Source: Alphaproteobacteria bacterium
Lineage (GTDB): Bacteria > Pseudomonadota > Alphaproteobacteria > Rickettsiales > Rickettsiaceae
Direction: 5' to 3'
Assembly: GCA_020630305.1 (NCBI GenBank)
Contig: JAHDBQ010000036.1
Coordinates: 2,679 to 7,702, forward strand
DNA: 5,024 nt
Shown here: positions 1 through 5,024 of the stretch, one piece after another
How the letters are laid out: each line of letters starts with the position of its first letter
Position numbering within the stretch: position 1 is the stretch's first letter
Made by a program: the position numbers and the translations under genes
Notes under the pieces: generated by a model
Told to the model about the DNA's origin: nothing
What the model saw: only the letters and a program-made list of their open reading frames with translations
Database searches by the model: none

Positions 1-936
1 GCATATACCAAGAATAAAAATTCCGCGCTCTTTGCTGAATGCAAAACTATGCACTGAAGAGATTATTCCGCTCCTTACTATACATGTTCCGTATAATATC
101 ATCAGGAAATTAGCTAGGCTCAAAAACGCAATCCATTTTATGAATCTATCTTGCCTAATTAAGAAGTGATGCAGAGCAATGCCTCCAAGCCACGGTAGAA
201 GCGAAATATTTTCCACCGGGTCAAAGAACCAATATCCTCCCCAGCCAAGTTCGCGGTAAGCCCACCAAGCGCCAAGGGCTATCCCGATACTAAGTGCAAA
301 TAAGGCAAAAGAAGAGAGTTGCCTTAGCAGGAGTAGAATTTCTTGCTTTCTGAAAGGGTAGCTTAGCAAATAAATACCGCAAATAAATATCGCTCCGTAA
401 GTAACGTTGCCAAGATATAAAATTGGCGGATGAATGCTAAGGGCAAGATCTTGCAGCATCGGATTTAGGCCAAGCCCTTGCTTTGGCATAAAAGTAAATT
501 CTGCAAATGGATTTGAAGTAAATAAAACAAAGCTAAGGAATAGCAAGTGCATTAAAGCCATGCTACGCATACATGCAGTATCTGCTCTGTCTGCATTCTG
601 GTTAGCTTCATTATAATTAAGCGCCGGTAGAAGTTTTTTTAGCAGATAAAATAATAATATGCCAACCAAGCTTGTCCACATCAAGAAAGAGCCTTCATGA
701 CTTGCCCATGCAGCAGATATTTTATAGACCAGTGGTAACTCATCACTTGAGTTAAAAAATACATTTTTAATTTTAAAATTCGATGAAACAAAATAATAAA
801 TCAACAAAGAGAAACTTGCAGTAGGCAGCAACAAACTTAGCTTAAGGAAATTCTTTTGCGCTATACCCCTCACAAACAAACACAAAATTCCGCATATCGC
901 AGAAATGATCAACAAGAAATCACCAGGATTATTCAC
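1..936 (-). CDS. ccmF: Cytochrome c heme lyase subunit CcmF (3' part cut off by window edge)
   Basis: CcmF is the large membrane subunit of the system I cytochrome c maturation complex; with CcmH/I it attaches heme delivered by CcmE to apocytochrome c on the periplasmic face. The reading frame is open for all 312 codons to base 1, about half of the usual ~650 residues. Visible landmarks are WASHEGS (77-83), LNPMLQDLALSIHPPILYLG (157-176), the tryptophan-rich WWD heme-handling segment WGGYWFFDPVEN (232-243) and VRSGIISSVHSFAFS (287-301). His169, His257 and His296 match by context the E. coli heme-ligand histidines 173, 261 and 303; the fourth lies beyond the edge. The segment is strongly hydrophobic with multiple membrane spans. 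I chose the GTG at 936 because MNNPGDFLLIISAI aligns with the usual CcmF N-terminus and an in-frame TGA lies a few codons upstream. It overlaps the end of the upstream CorC-like gene by 8 bases, suggesting co-transcription. NrfE, a close paralogue, is the main alternative. Confidence 0.95.
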   Translation of the reverse strand, partial: MNNPGDFLLIISAICGILCLFVRGIAQKNFLKLSLLLPTASFSLLIYYFVSSNFKIKNVFFNSSDELPLVYKISAAWASHEGSFLMWTSLVGILLFYLLKKLLPALNYNEANQNADRADTACMRSMALMHLLFLSFVLFTSNPFAEFTFMPKQGLGLNPMLQDLALSIHPPILYLGNVTYGAIFICGIYLLSYPFRKQEILLLLRQLSSFALFALSIGIALGAWWAYRELGWGGYWFFDPVENISLLPWLGGIALHHFLIRQDRFIKWIAFLSLANFLMILYGTCIVRSGIISSVHSFAFSKERGIFILGIC

Positions 937-2203
937 TCTTAGTCTCTTCTTTTTTTGGGCGCACAATCACCTTAATTGTATTTATTCTATTATTAGATTT
1001 TTGCTTTACTACAATTTTAAGATCTTTAAATATCAGATACTCGTCAATATTAGGTATGCGCTCTAATTTATGAATTACAAACCCGGCAAGAGTCGTTGCA
1101 TCTGCTTCTGGTATTTTCCAGCCAAGTTCTCTATTTAGGTCCCTGATTGAAATCATACCGTCAATTACAAATTCCTTCTCTGATATTTTCTTTATTTTGT
1201 TTTGGCTTGGATCGTGCTCGTCATAGATCTGCCCGACAATTTCTTCTAAAATATCTTCTAAAGTTATGATTCCTTGCAAATCACCATATTCATCAATCAC
1301 GCAAGCAAGATGCGTCTGCCCTTCGCGCAGCATCTGTAGCTGCTGAGTAACCAAAGAAGTGTCTGGTACGAATACCGGCTCACTAAGTAGTTTTCTGATA
1401 TCAATACCTTCAGATTCTGACTTAGAATTATACAGTTTGTTCACAAGGTCTTTAATGTGCAAAATACCAATTATATTATCATGATTATCTTCCCAGAATG
1501 GAATTCTGCTATGCCCGCTGCCAAGTACGGTCTTGATAATCTTTTCAGTTGGTGTATTGATATCAATTGTAATTAAATTGCTTCTATGCACCATAATGTC
1601 AGCAATTACCATTTTACGGATATCTAAAATACCGCCAAGCATATCGCGATCATTCTTCACCACATTCCCTTCATGCATGTGATGATCTATCACTCCTCGC
1701 ATTTCATCATCTGCAGAATATTGCTTCTTTAAGTCAATGTGAAATAAAAAACAAAACGCCTTCACAACGTGAGAAAGCATTATGTTAACAGGTTCTAGAA
1801 CTTTCAGCAATACAGTTAATATAGGAGTCGACTTTAGAGCAATCTTTTCAGCTTTAGCAACTGCGATTGCCTTCGGGATAACTTCTGAAAAAATAATAAT
1901 TGCAAAGGACATCACGATTGAAGAAATGATCGTTCCAAACTCATCGCCAAATATTTCAATAAACATACCAGTTGCTATAGTAGTACATAAAGTATTTGCT
2001 ATGCTGTTGCCGATAAGCAAAGTGCTAATAACTTTTTCTTTTATTTTAAGCAAACCAAGAAGCACTGCAGCTTTTTTATTACCCTCTGACTTTAATTTTT
2101 GAATATAACCAGGAGCAGTAGCAGTGATAGCAGTTTCGGTAGCTGATATTAATGCCGCTGCAACTAGCAAAAGAGACACTATTAATATGACAATAAAAAG
2201 CAT
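929..2203 (-). CDS. CorC/HlyC-family CNNM and CBS-domain membrane protein
   Basis: This 424-residue protein has the full architecture of the CNNM/CorC family, whose studied members are linked to Mg2+ export or homeostasis; older names are hemolysin C or TlyC-like. The N-terminal membrane domain (about 1-155) has hydrophobic spans near 2-28, 58-84, 89-112 and 126-155, with the family's conserved polar positions Ser20/Glu23, GNS (65-67) with Asn70, and SEVIPK (106-111). A CBS pair follows at about 200-325, including HSRIPFW (231-237), DEYG (304-307) and the family segment GIITLEDILEEIVGQI (311-326). A CorC/HlyC C-terminal domain occupies roughly 335-415 (VIDGMISIRDLNRELG at 346-361, TTLAGFVIHKLERIP at 370-384). 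The tail is highly charged. The ATG at 2203 gives a complete first membrane span; no clear Shine-Dalgarno precedes it. It is transcribed away from thyX and is followed by ccmF with an 8-base overlap. Family is certain; the transported ion and physiological role are inferred from homologues. Confidence 0.93.
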   Translation of the reverse strand: MLFIVILIVSLLLVAAALISATETAITATAPGYIQKLKSEGNKKAAVLLGLLKIKEKVISTLLIGNSIANTLCTTIATGMFIEIFGDEFGTIISSIVMSFAIIIFSEVIPKAIAVAKAEKIALKSTPILTVLLKVLEPVNIMLSHVVKAFCFLFHIDLKKQYSADDEMRGVIDHHMHEGNVVKNDRDMLGGILDIRKMVIADIMVHRSNLITIDINTPTEKIIKTVLGSGHSRIPFWEDNHDNIIGILHIKDLVNKLYNSKSESEGIDIRKLLSEPVFVPDTSLVTQQLQMLREGQTHLACVIDEYGDLQGIITLEDILEEIVGQIYDEHDPSQNKIKKISEKEFVIDGMISIRDLNRELGWKIPEADATTLAGFVIHKLERIPNIDEYLIFKDLKIVVKQKSNNRINTIKVIVRPKKEETKSE

Positions 2204-2240
2204 TCTATTTGTATTTTTTGAAAAATTAAGTTATAAAATT

Positions 2241-2262
2241 TGTAATTTAATTGATTATTACA
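2241..2262. repeat. Dyad TGTAAT-N10-ATTACA overlapping the candidate -35
   Basis: TGTAAT (2241-2246) and ATTACA (2257-2262) are perfect inverted 6-base arms with a 10-base centre containing the candidate -35 hexamer of thyX. The geometry would suit an operator bound by a dimeric regulator controlling one or both divergent transcripts. I do not recognise a specific regulator consensus, and six-base AT-rich arms arise easily by chance in this composition. Confidence 0.25.
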
Positions 2263-2280
2263 TCTAATATGGTTTATTAT
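2251..2280 (+). promoter_or_regulatory. Candidate sigma70-type promoter for the thyX operon
   Basis: TTGATT (2251-2256) and TATTAT (2275-2280) are separated by 18 bases and resemble the -35 and -10 consensus hexamers. Transcription would start near 2287 and give a leader of about 30 bases before the thyX ATG at 2317. This is the best pair in the gap, but the AT-richness means chance matches are expected, so confidence is modest. Confidence 0.4.
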
Positions 2281-2316
2281 ACCACTTATCAAATTTAATG
2301 AAACAAATAATATATT

Positions 2317-3246
2317 ATGAGCACAGAAAAAAACCAAGAACTACAAGATCTACTTGAAACAAAAAACACTACAAGGCGCGTAACCGTTCAGGGCATTGAA
2401 GATATGCTATATACGCCGATTAATGTTCTAGATCACGGCTTTGTGCGCGTGATTGACTATATGGGAGACGATAACGCCATCGTGCAGGCAGCAAGAGTTT
2501 CTTATGGCAGAGGCACTAAAAAGAGCCTTCAGGATAAGGGTTTAATTAACTACCTTATGCGTCACCGCCACACAACACCATTTGAAATGTGCGATATTAA
2601 ATTCCATATTAAGCTGCCAATTTTTATTGCCCGTCAATGGATTCGTCACAGAACTGCAAGTGTGAATGAGTATTCCGCAAGATATTCTATTTTAAGTAAT
2701 GAGTTTTATGTTCCAGAGAAAGTGAATTTAAGCGCTCAGTCAAAAATAAATAAGCAAGGAAGAAGCGATGATGAATTGCCAGATGATGTAGCAAATAAAG
2801 TTCTGGAGACGCTAAAGAATGACGCAACTCACTGCTATAACAACTACATTGAAATGATGAACGAGAATGAAGAAGGCGAAGTAATTGATGAAAATAATGT
2901 TGGCATCACCAGAGAACTTGCCAGAATGAATTTAACGCTGAATCATTACACAGAATGGTACTGGAAAATTAACTTACATAACTTGCTGCACTTTATTGCA
3001 CTTCGCGCTGACCCTCATGCTCAGTATGAAATTAGAGTCTATGCTGAGGCAATTCTTAAAGTTGTGCGCGCCTGGGTTCCTTTTGCCTGCGAGGCATTCG
3101 AGGAGCATGTGATTAAAGGTACCAAGATCTCTCATAAGGGTATGGCTGTTATCAGGCAGATGATTGATGGCGCAGATATTGACCAAGAATCAAGCGGAAT
3201 GAGCAAAAGAGAATGGTCAGAACTGATGACAGTTCTTGGTAAGTAG
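2317..3246 (+). CDS. thyX: Flavin-dependent thymidylate synthase ThyX
   Basis: ThyX methylates dUMP to dTMP using methylenetetrahydrofolate as carbon donor and FAD/NADPH for reduction, producing dihydrofolate-independent thymidylate in the cytoplasm; it replaces ThyA in many bacteria. The hallmark RHRx7S motif is present as [14 protein letters not shown] (110-123), with Ser120 and Arg122 at the dUMP-handling positions. Other conserved blocks are ARVSYGRGT (59-67), [11 protein letters not shown] (82-92), the FAD/dUMP region [18 protein letters not shown] (200-217), and NLLHFIALR (222-230) leading into [13 protein letters not shown] (232-244). At 309 residues it is longer than the ~220-residue Thermotoga enzyme but fits the alphaproteobacterial form, which has extra N- and C-terminal sequence. 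The ATG at 2317 is supported because the conserved alphaproteobacterial lead-in ([15 protein letters not shown] at 20-34, then VLDHGFVRV at 37-45) lies shortly inside it. No clear Shine-Dalgarno is seen. It is first in a three-gene run with miaA and bioY. Confidence 0.97.
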   Translation: MSTEKNQELQDLLETKNTTRRVTVQGIEDMLYTPINVLDHGFVRVIDYMGDDNAIVQAARVSYGRGTKKSLQDKGLINYLMRHRHTTPFEMCDIKFHIKLPIFIARQWIRHRTASVNEYSARYSILSNEFYVPEKVNLSAQSKINKQGRSDDELPDDVANKVLETLKNDATHCYNNYIEMMNENEEGEVIDENNVGITRELARMNLTLNHYTEWYWKINLHNLLHFIALRADPHAQYEIRVYAEAILKVVRAWVPFACEAFEEHVIKGTKISHKGMAVIRQMIDGADIDQESSGMSKREWSELMTVLGK

Positions 3247-3266
3247 ATTTTTATCCTGACTGCATT

Positions 3267-4184
3267 ATGAAGAAAGCACTAATTATATGTGGGCCAACAG
3301 CCAGTGGCAAAACTGAGCTTGCCCACAAATACGCTCTGCATAATAATGGCGAGATTATCAACGCAGACTCAATGCAGGTATATAAGGATATACCAATCAT
3401 AACTGCCTCACCAGATGAGCATCTAAGGCAAAAACTTCCATATCATTTATATAATTTCCGCGAAATAAAAGACGAACTCTCAAGCGCTGAATATGCTAAT
3501 TTAGCTGCCCAAGCAGTGCAGGATGTTTCTTCAAGAGGTAGCTTGCCAGTAATTGTCGGAGGCAGTGGCATGTATATCAATATGCTTGCTTTTGGTTACA
3601 GCCCTATTCCTGATATTTCAGAAGATATAAGAAACGCAGCAAGAAGACTACAATCAGAGCTCTCTAGTGAGGATTTTTTTGCTCATGTGCAAAAGCTTGA
3701 CCCCAAAATTACGGAAATATTTAAAGCACGTGATAGCCAGAGGCTAACAAGAGCTCTTGAAGTTTATATGCAAACTGGCAAATCTATTACAGAATTCCAG
3801 AAGCAAGAGAATATAAAGTTACTCCCCGATTTTGATTTTAAAATTGTGTTTTTAAACCCGGAGCGCAAATTTTTATATGAAACATGCAATAATCGTTTCT
3901 TGAAATTGCTAGACTCAGGCTCGATCGCTGAAGCTAAGGAGGTGCTTGATAAGCATGGCGAGCTACAAGTTACTGCCATGAAGGCGCTTGGCCTTAGTGA
4001 AATAATTTCTTACATAAAAGGAAATTTAAGCAAAGATCAGCTAATAGAGCTTGCAAGTGCAAAGACAAGGCAGTATGCTAAACGACAAACCACTTGGTTT
4101 AAAAATCAGATAAAACATAAGCTAAGCATAGATTACGCAAGCTTGGCTGAATATAAGAATATTAAGTTGGAGGAAGTAATATGA
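3267..4184 (+). CDS. miaA: tRNA dimethylallyltransferase MiaA
   Basis: MiaA transfers a dimethylallyl group to N6 of adenosine 37 in tRNAs reading codons that begin with U, the first step toward the ms2i6A modification that stabilises codon pairing. The 305-residue length is typical. The P-loop GPTASGKT is at 9-16, the DSMQVYK segment with the catalytic Asp is at 34-40 (Asp34), GGSGMYI is at 98-104, RDSQRLTRALEVY is at 155-167 with the following TGKS at 170-173, and the tRNA-binding TRQYAKRQTTWFKN is at 267-280. In GGSGMYI a serine (Ser100) takes the place of the threonine found in E. coli MiaA (GGTG); this is conservative and occurs in other MiaA proteins, so activity is expected. The gene starts 20 bases after thyX without an obvious ribosome binding site, and its TGA overlaps the bioY ATG, so it is the middle gene of an operon. 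Identification is firm. Confidence 0.97.
   Translation: MKKALIICGPTASGKTELAHKYALHNNGEIINADSMQVYKDIPIITASPDEHLRQKLPYHLYNFREIKDELSSAEYANLAAQAVQDVSSRGSLPVIVGGSGMYINMLAFGYSPIPDISEDIRNAARRLQSELSSEDFFAHVQKLDPKITEIFKARDSQRLTRALEVYMQTGKSITEFQKQENIKLLPDFDFKIVFLNPERKFLYETCNNRFLKLLDSGSIAEAKEVLDKHGELQVTAMKALGLSEIISYIKGNLSKDQLIELASAKTRQYAKRQTTWFKNQIKHKLSIDYASLAEYKNIKLEEVI
4169..4174 (+). promoter_or_regulatory. Strong Shine-Dalgarno for bioY inside the miaA 3' end
   Basis: GGAGGA lies 6 bases upstream of the ATG at 4181, optimal spacing, and sits within the last codons of miaA. It is the clearest ribosome binding site in the window and fixes the bioY start. With the ATGA overlap it suggests reinitiation or translational coupling to miaA. 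Confidence 0.8.
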
Positions 4185-4714
4185 TAAAGACAATATTACC
4201 TGAAGGTGCAATTGGCAAAGATTTTATTTTAAAAGTAGCTATGGGCGTAGCCTTGATGTTAATTTGCGCTAAGATTTATATCCCACTAAAGCCGGTACCT
4301 ATCACTTTTCATACGGCTGGAGCATTAATGATAGCATTTTGCTTCCGAAGAAAAGAAGCAATGTCAATAATTTGCGGATTTACCTTTGCAGGAATCTTAG
4401 GAGCGCCGATATCAACTGGCATGGAAAACGGCTTAGTAAAACTAATGGGTCCATCAGGCGGATATTACTGGGGTATGATTGCAGCAGTTTTTGCTATCAC
4501 TAGTTTAAAAGAAAAATTCGGCGATGAAACTTATTTTAAGTTATTCTCATATGGAATAATCGGTAGCATCTTTATATATATTTTCGGCCTTGCACAGCTT
4601 AGCCTTTTTGTTGGTGCTGATAAAGCTCTAGCGCTTGGATTATATCCATTCATCCTGACCGGTATTACTAAGAATATAATCACCTCAGGCATTGTTAAAT
4701 ATATAAAGAGGTAG
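4181..4714 (+). CDS. bioY: BioY-family biotin transporter S component
   Basis: BioY is the membrane substrate-binding (S) component of ECF-type biotin transporters; it binds biotin and works with the EcfA/EcfT energising module, or in some organisms apparently alone. The 177-residue protein has about six hydrophobic helices (near 12-33, 41-56, 60-77, 93-108, 120-144 and 150-172). BioY family landmarks are PLKPVPITFHTAGALM (35-50, cf. the usual PVPxTxQT), the GILGAP turn (71-76) and GPSGGYYWG (90-98), followed by a C-terminal PFILTGITK (156-164). Two departures stand out: His44 replaces the usual Gln, and Gly161 sits where the family generally has Asp in the G-D-x-x-K ligand-site signature, with Lys164 kept. 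The start overlaps the miaA stop by 4 bases and has a strong Shine-Dalgarno. No ecfA, ecfT, birA or biotin synthesis gene is in the window. The family call is solid; the exact substrate is less certain because of the substitutions. Confidence 0.88.
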   Translation: MIKTILPEGAIGKDFILKVAMGVALMLICAKIYIPLKPVPITFHTAGALMIAFCFRRKEAMSIICGFTFAGILGAPISTGMENGLVKLMGPSGGYYWGMIAAVFAITSLKEKFGDETYFKLFSYGIIGSIFIYIFGLAQLSLFVGADKALALGLYPFILTGITKNIITSGIVKYIKR

Positions 4715-4742
4715 GGGGGTATAGTAACTTACCTCTGTTTTT
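4707..4742 (+). terminator. Hairpin plus T-run ending the thyX-miaA-bioY operon
   Basis: AGAGGTA (4707-4713) pairs perfectly with TACCTCT (4730-4736), with one possible extra G-T pair inside and a 14-base loop. After a single G comes TTTTT (4738-4742). This is the layout of an intrinsic terminator, although the stem is short and the loop large. The left arm overlaps the bioY stop codon (4712-4714). The T-run ends one base before the tRNA gene. Moderate confidence. Confidence 0.55.
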
Positions 4743-4743
4743 A

Positions 4744-4820
4744 GCACTTGTAGCTCAGCTGGATAGAGCATTACCCTCCGAAGGTAAAGGTCGTTGGTTC
4801 AAATCCGACCAAGTGCGCCA
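4744..4820 (+). tRNA. tRNA-Arg, anticodon CCG
   Basis: A complete cloverleaf can be folded by hand. The acceptor GCACTTG (4744-4750) pairs with CAAGTGC (4810-4816), with discriminator G4817 and CCA encoded at 4818-4820. The D stem is GCTC (4753-4756) with GAGC (4766-4769). The anticodon stem TTACC (4771-4775) pairs with GGTAA (4783-4787) around loop CTCCGAA (4776-4782), giving anticodon CCG at 4778-4780, which reads the arginine codon CGG. The variable loop is 5 bases. The T stem GTTGG (4793-4797) pairs with CCGAC (4805-4809) through one G-T pair, around loop TTCAAAT. The D loop carries an A after the GG pair, in line with the A20 arginine identity element. CCG-reading tRNA-Arg serves a codon that should be rare in such an AT-rich genome. 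Confidence 0.97.
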
Positions 4821-4833
4821 ATTTAAAGAAAAG
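4819..4833 (+). repeat. 15-base direct repeat, copy 1 (tRNA 3' end and flank)
   Basis: CAATTTAAAGAAAAG here begins at the last two bases of the tRNA-encoded CCA and recurs exactly at 4950-4964, 131 bases away. Part of a longer, degenerate similarity that covers the 3' half of the tRNA. Confidence 0.75.
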
Positions 4834-4835
4834 TT

Positions 4836-4871
4836 ATAGTTTCATTTTGGACCACTCAAAAATAAAACTAT
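4836..4871. repeat. Imperfect inverted repeat 15 bases after the tRNA
   Basis: The arm at 4836-4848 (ATAGTTTCATTTT) and the arm at 4859-4871 (AAAATAAAACTAT) pair over 13 positions with one mismatch (C4843 with A4864), enclosing a 10-base loop. It could fold in the tRNA trailer or be a remnant of a mobile or palindromic element. It has no T-run directly behind it, so a standard terminator is unlikely. Confidence 0.5.
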
Positions 4872-4884
4872 TCAATACATAACC

Positions 4885-4907
4885 ATAAAAAAGTAATACT
4901 TTTTTAT
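4885..4907. repeat. AT palindrome with 11-base arms, possible weak bidirectional terminator
   Basis: ATAAAAAAGTA (4885-4895) and TACTTTTTTAT (4897-4907) are perfect inverted arms around a single central A. The A6 and T6 tracts are part of the arms themselves, a pattern seen in bidirectional terminators, but with only one G-C pair the stem would be weak. It lies 65 bases downstream of the tRNA and may help end its transcript. Confidence 0.45.
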
Positions 4908-4921
4908 AAAAATAGGATTGA

Positions 4922-4964
4922 TCGTTGGCTTACATTAGGGCCAAGTAAACAATTTAAAGAAAAG
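4922..4964 (+). repeat. Decayed partial copy of the tRNA-Arg 3' end and flank
   Basis: Three blocks shared with 4791-4833 occur here in the same order and nearly the same spacing: TCGTTGG (4922-4928, from the tRNA T stem), CCAAGT (4941-4946, from T stem and acceptor) and CAATTTAAAGAAAAG (4950-4964). Between them the sequences have diverged and differ by one base in spacing in each gap, so the total offset stays 131 bases. The copy lacks a pairing T stem and CCA, and nothing upstream matches the tRNA 5' half convincingly, so it cannot be a working tRNA. It is best read as a remnant of a local duplication or of a tRNA-targeted insertion. Confidence 0.5.
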
Positions 4965-5024
4965 CATGTGTAAATAAAAGGTTATATAATTAGTTTACTA
5001 TATAGATAAGATAAAAAAAAGAAT

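Larger units (their letters stand above)
2204..2316. other. Divergent AT-rich intergenic promoter region
   Basis: These 113 bases separate the starts of the CorC-like gene (minus strand) and thyX (plus strand), so promoters for both directions should lie here. The sequence is overwhelmingly A and T, which makes hexamer matching unreliable. No coding frame or structured RNA is visible. A reasonable plus-strand promoter can be picked. On the minus strand TATAAC (2235 down to 2230) is a possible -10 element for the CorC-like gene, but I see no convincing -35 partner. Confidence 0.6.
4821..5024. other. Gene-free AT-rich tail after the tRNA
   Basis: No coding frame of useful length exists on either strand; the ATG codons I checked run into stops within a few codons. 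The stretch is not featureless: it carries an imperfect hairpin right after the tRNA, an 11-base-arm AT palindrome, and a decayed repeat of the tRNA 3' end with its flank. I see no transposase, start of a following gene or recognisable RNA. Confidence 0.7.

Noticed and set aside
434..616. Short plus-strand open frame of 60 codons
   Set aside because: It lies antisense within ccmF, whose translated frame carries clear conserved motifs here (HPP, LNPMLQD); the product has no recognisable features.
1782..2102. Plus-strand open frame of 106 codons
   Set aside because: It is antisense to the membrane domain of the CorC-like gene, and its apparent hydrophobicity mirrors that gene's codons. No start signal is evident.
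2974..3186. Minus-strand open frame of 70 codons
   Set aside because: Antisense to the conserved C-terminal part of thyX; no ribosome binding site or family resemblance.
3247..3266. Terminator or separate promoter between thyX and miaA
   Set aside because: The 20-base gap has a short T-run but no inverted repeat, and it is too short for a full promoter outside thyX.
3764..3979. Minus-strand open frame of 71 codons
   Set aside because: Antisense to miaA, with serine-rich low-complexity composition typical of a shadow frame.
4100..4180. Biotin-responsive operator or riboswitch upstream of bioY
   Set aside because: The space is entirely miaA coding sequence and I see no BirA- or BioR-type palindrome; only the Shine-Dalgarno is supportable.
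4849..4871. Possible insertion-sequence terminus (GGACCACTCAAAA-like stretch)
   Set aside because: It looked faintly like an IS end, but there is no transposase, matching opposite terminus or target duplication in the window.
1..5024. Hidden defence system, CRISPR array, phage or toxin-antitoxin module
   Set aside because: All coding space is taken by recognisable housekeeping families and no regularly spaced repeats are present.

Overview
The window is an AT-rich bacterial chromosome segment of ordinary housekeeping genes, most likely from an alphaproteobacterium and plausibly a Rickettsiales-like host-associated lineage. This rests on low GC, an alphaproteobacterial form of ThyX (N-terminal block, VLDHGFVRV, long C-terminal extension), a system I cytochrome c maturation gene, a biotin-uptake S component with no ATPase partners nearby, and mostly weak ribosome binding sites. 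The assignment is inference from gene content and protein style, not from a phylogeny.

Layout. Positions 1-2203 hold a minus-strand pair read from 2203 towards 1: a CorC/HlyC-type CNNM-CBS membrane protein, then ccmF, whose GTG start overlaps the end of the upstream gene by 8 bases and whose 3' half runs off the left edge of the window. Positions 2204-2316 are a very AT-rich divergent promoter region. Positions 2317-4714 hold a plus-strand run, thyX (flavin-dependent thymidylate synthase), miaA (tRNA dimethylallyltransferase) and bioY (biotin transporter S component), with a 20-base gap and then a 4-base ATGA overlap, so almost certainly one operon. A short hairpin plus T-run ends the operon directly against a tRNA-Arg(CCG) gene at 4744-4820. 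The last 204 bases have no gene but contain two AT-rich inverted repeats and a decayed partial copy of the tRNA 3' end and its flank, anchored by a 15-base perfect direct repeat.

How the genes fit together. ThyX makes dTMP, MiaA modifies tRNA, BioY imports biotin and CcmF attaches heme to c-type cytochromes. They share no pathway and look like a compact housekeeping cluster. I find no CRISPR array, transposase, phage gene, toxin-antitoxin pair or convincing new system. The points most worth a second look are the tRNA-linked duplication scar, the terminator touching the tRNA, and the substituted ligand-site aspartate in BioY.
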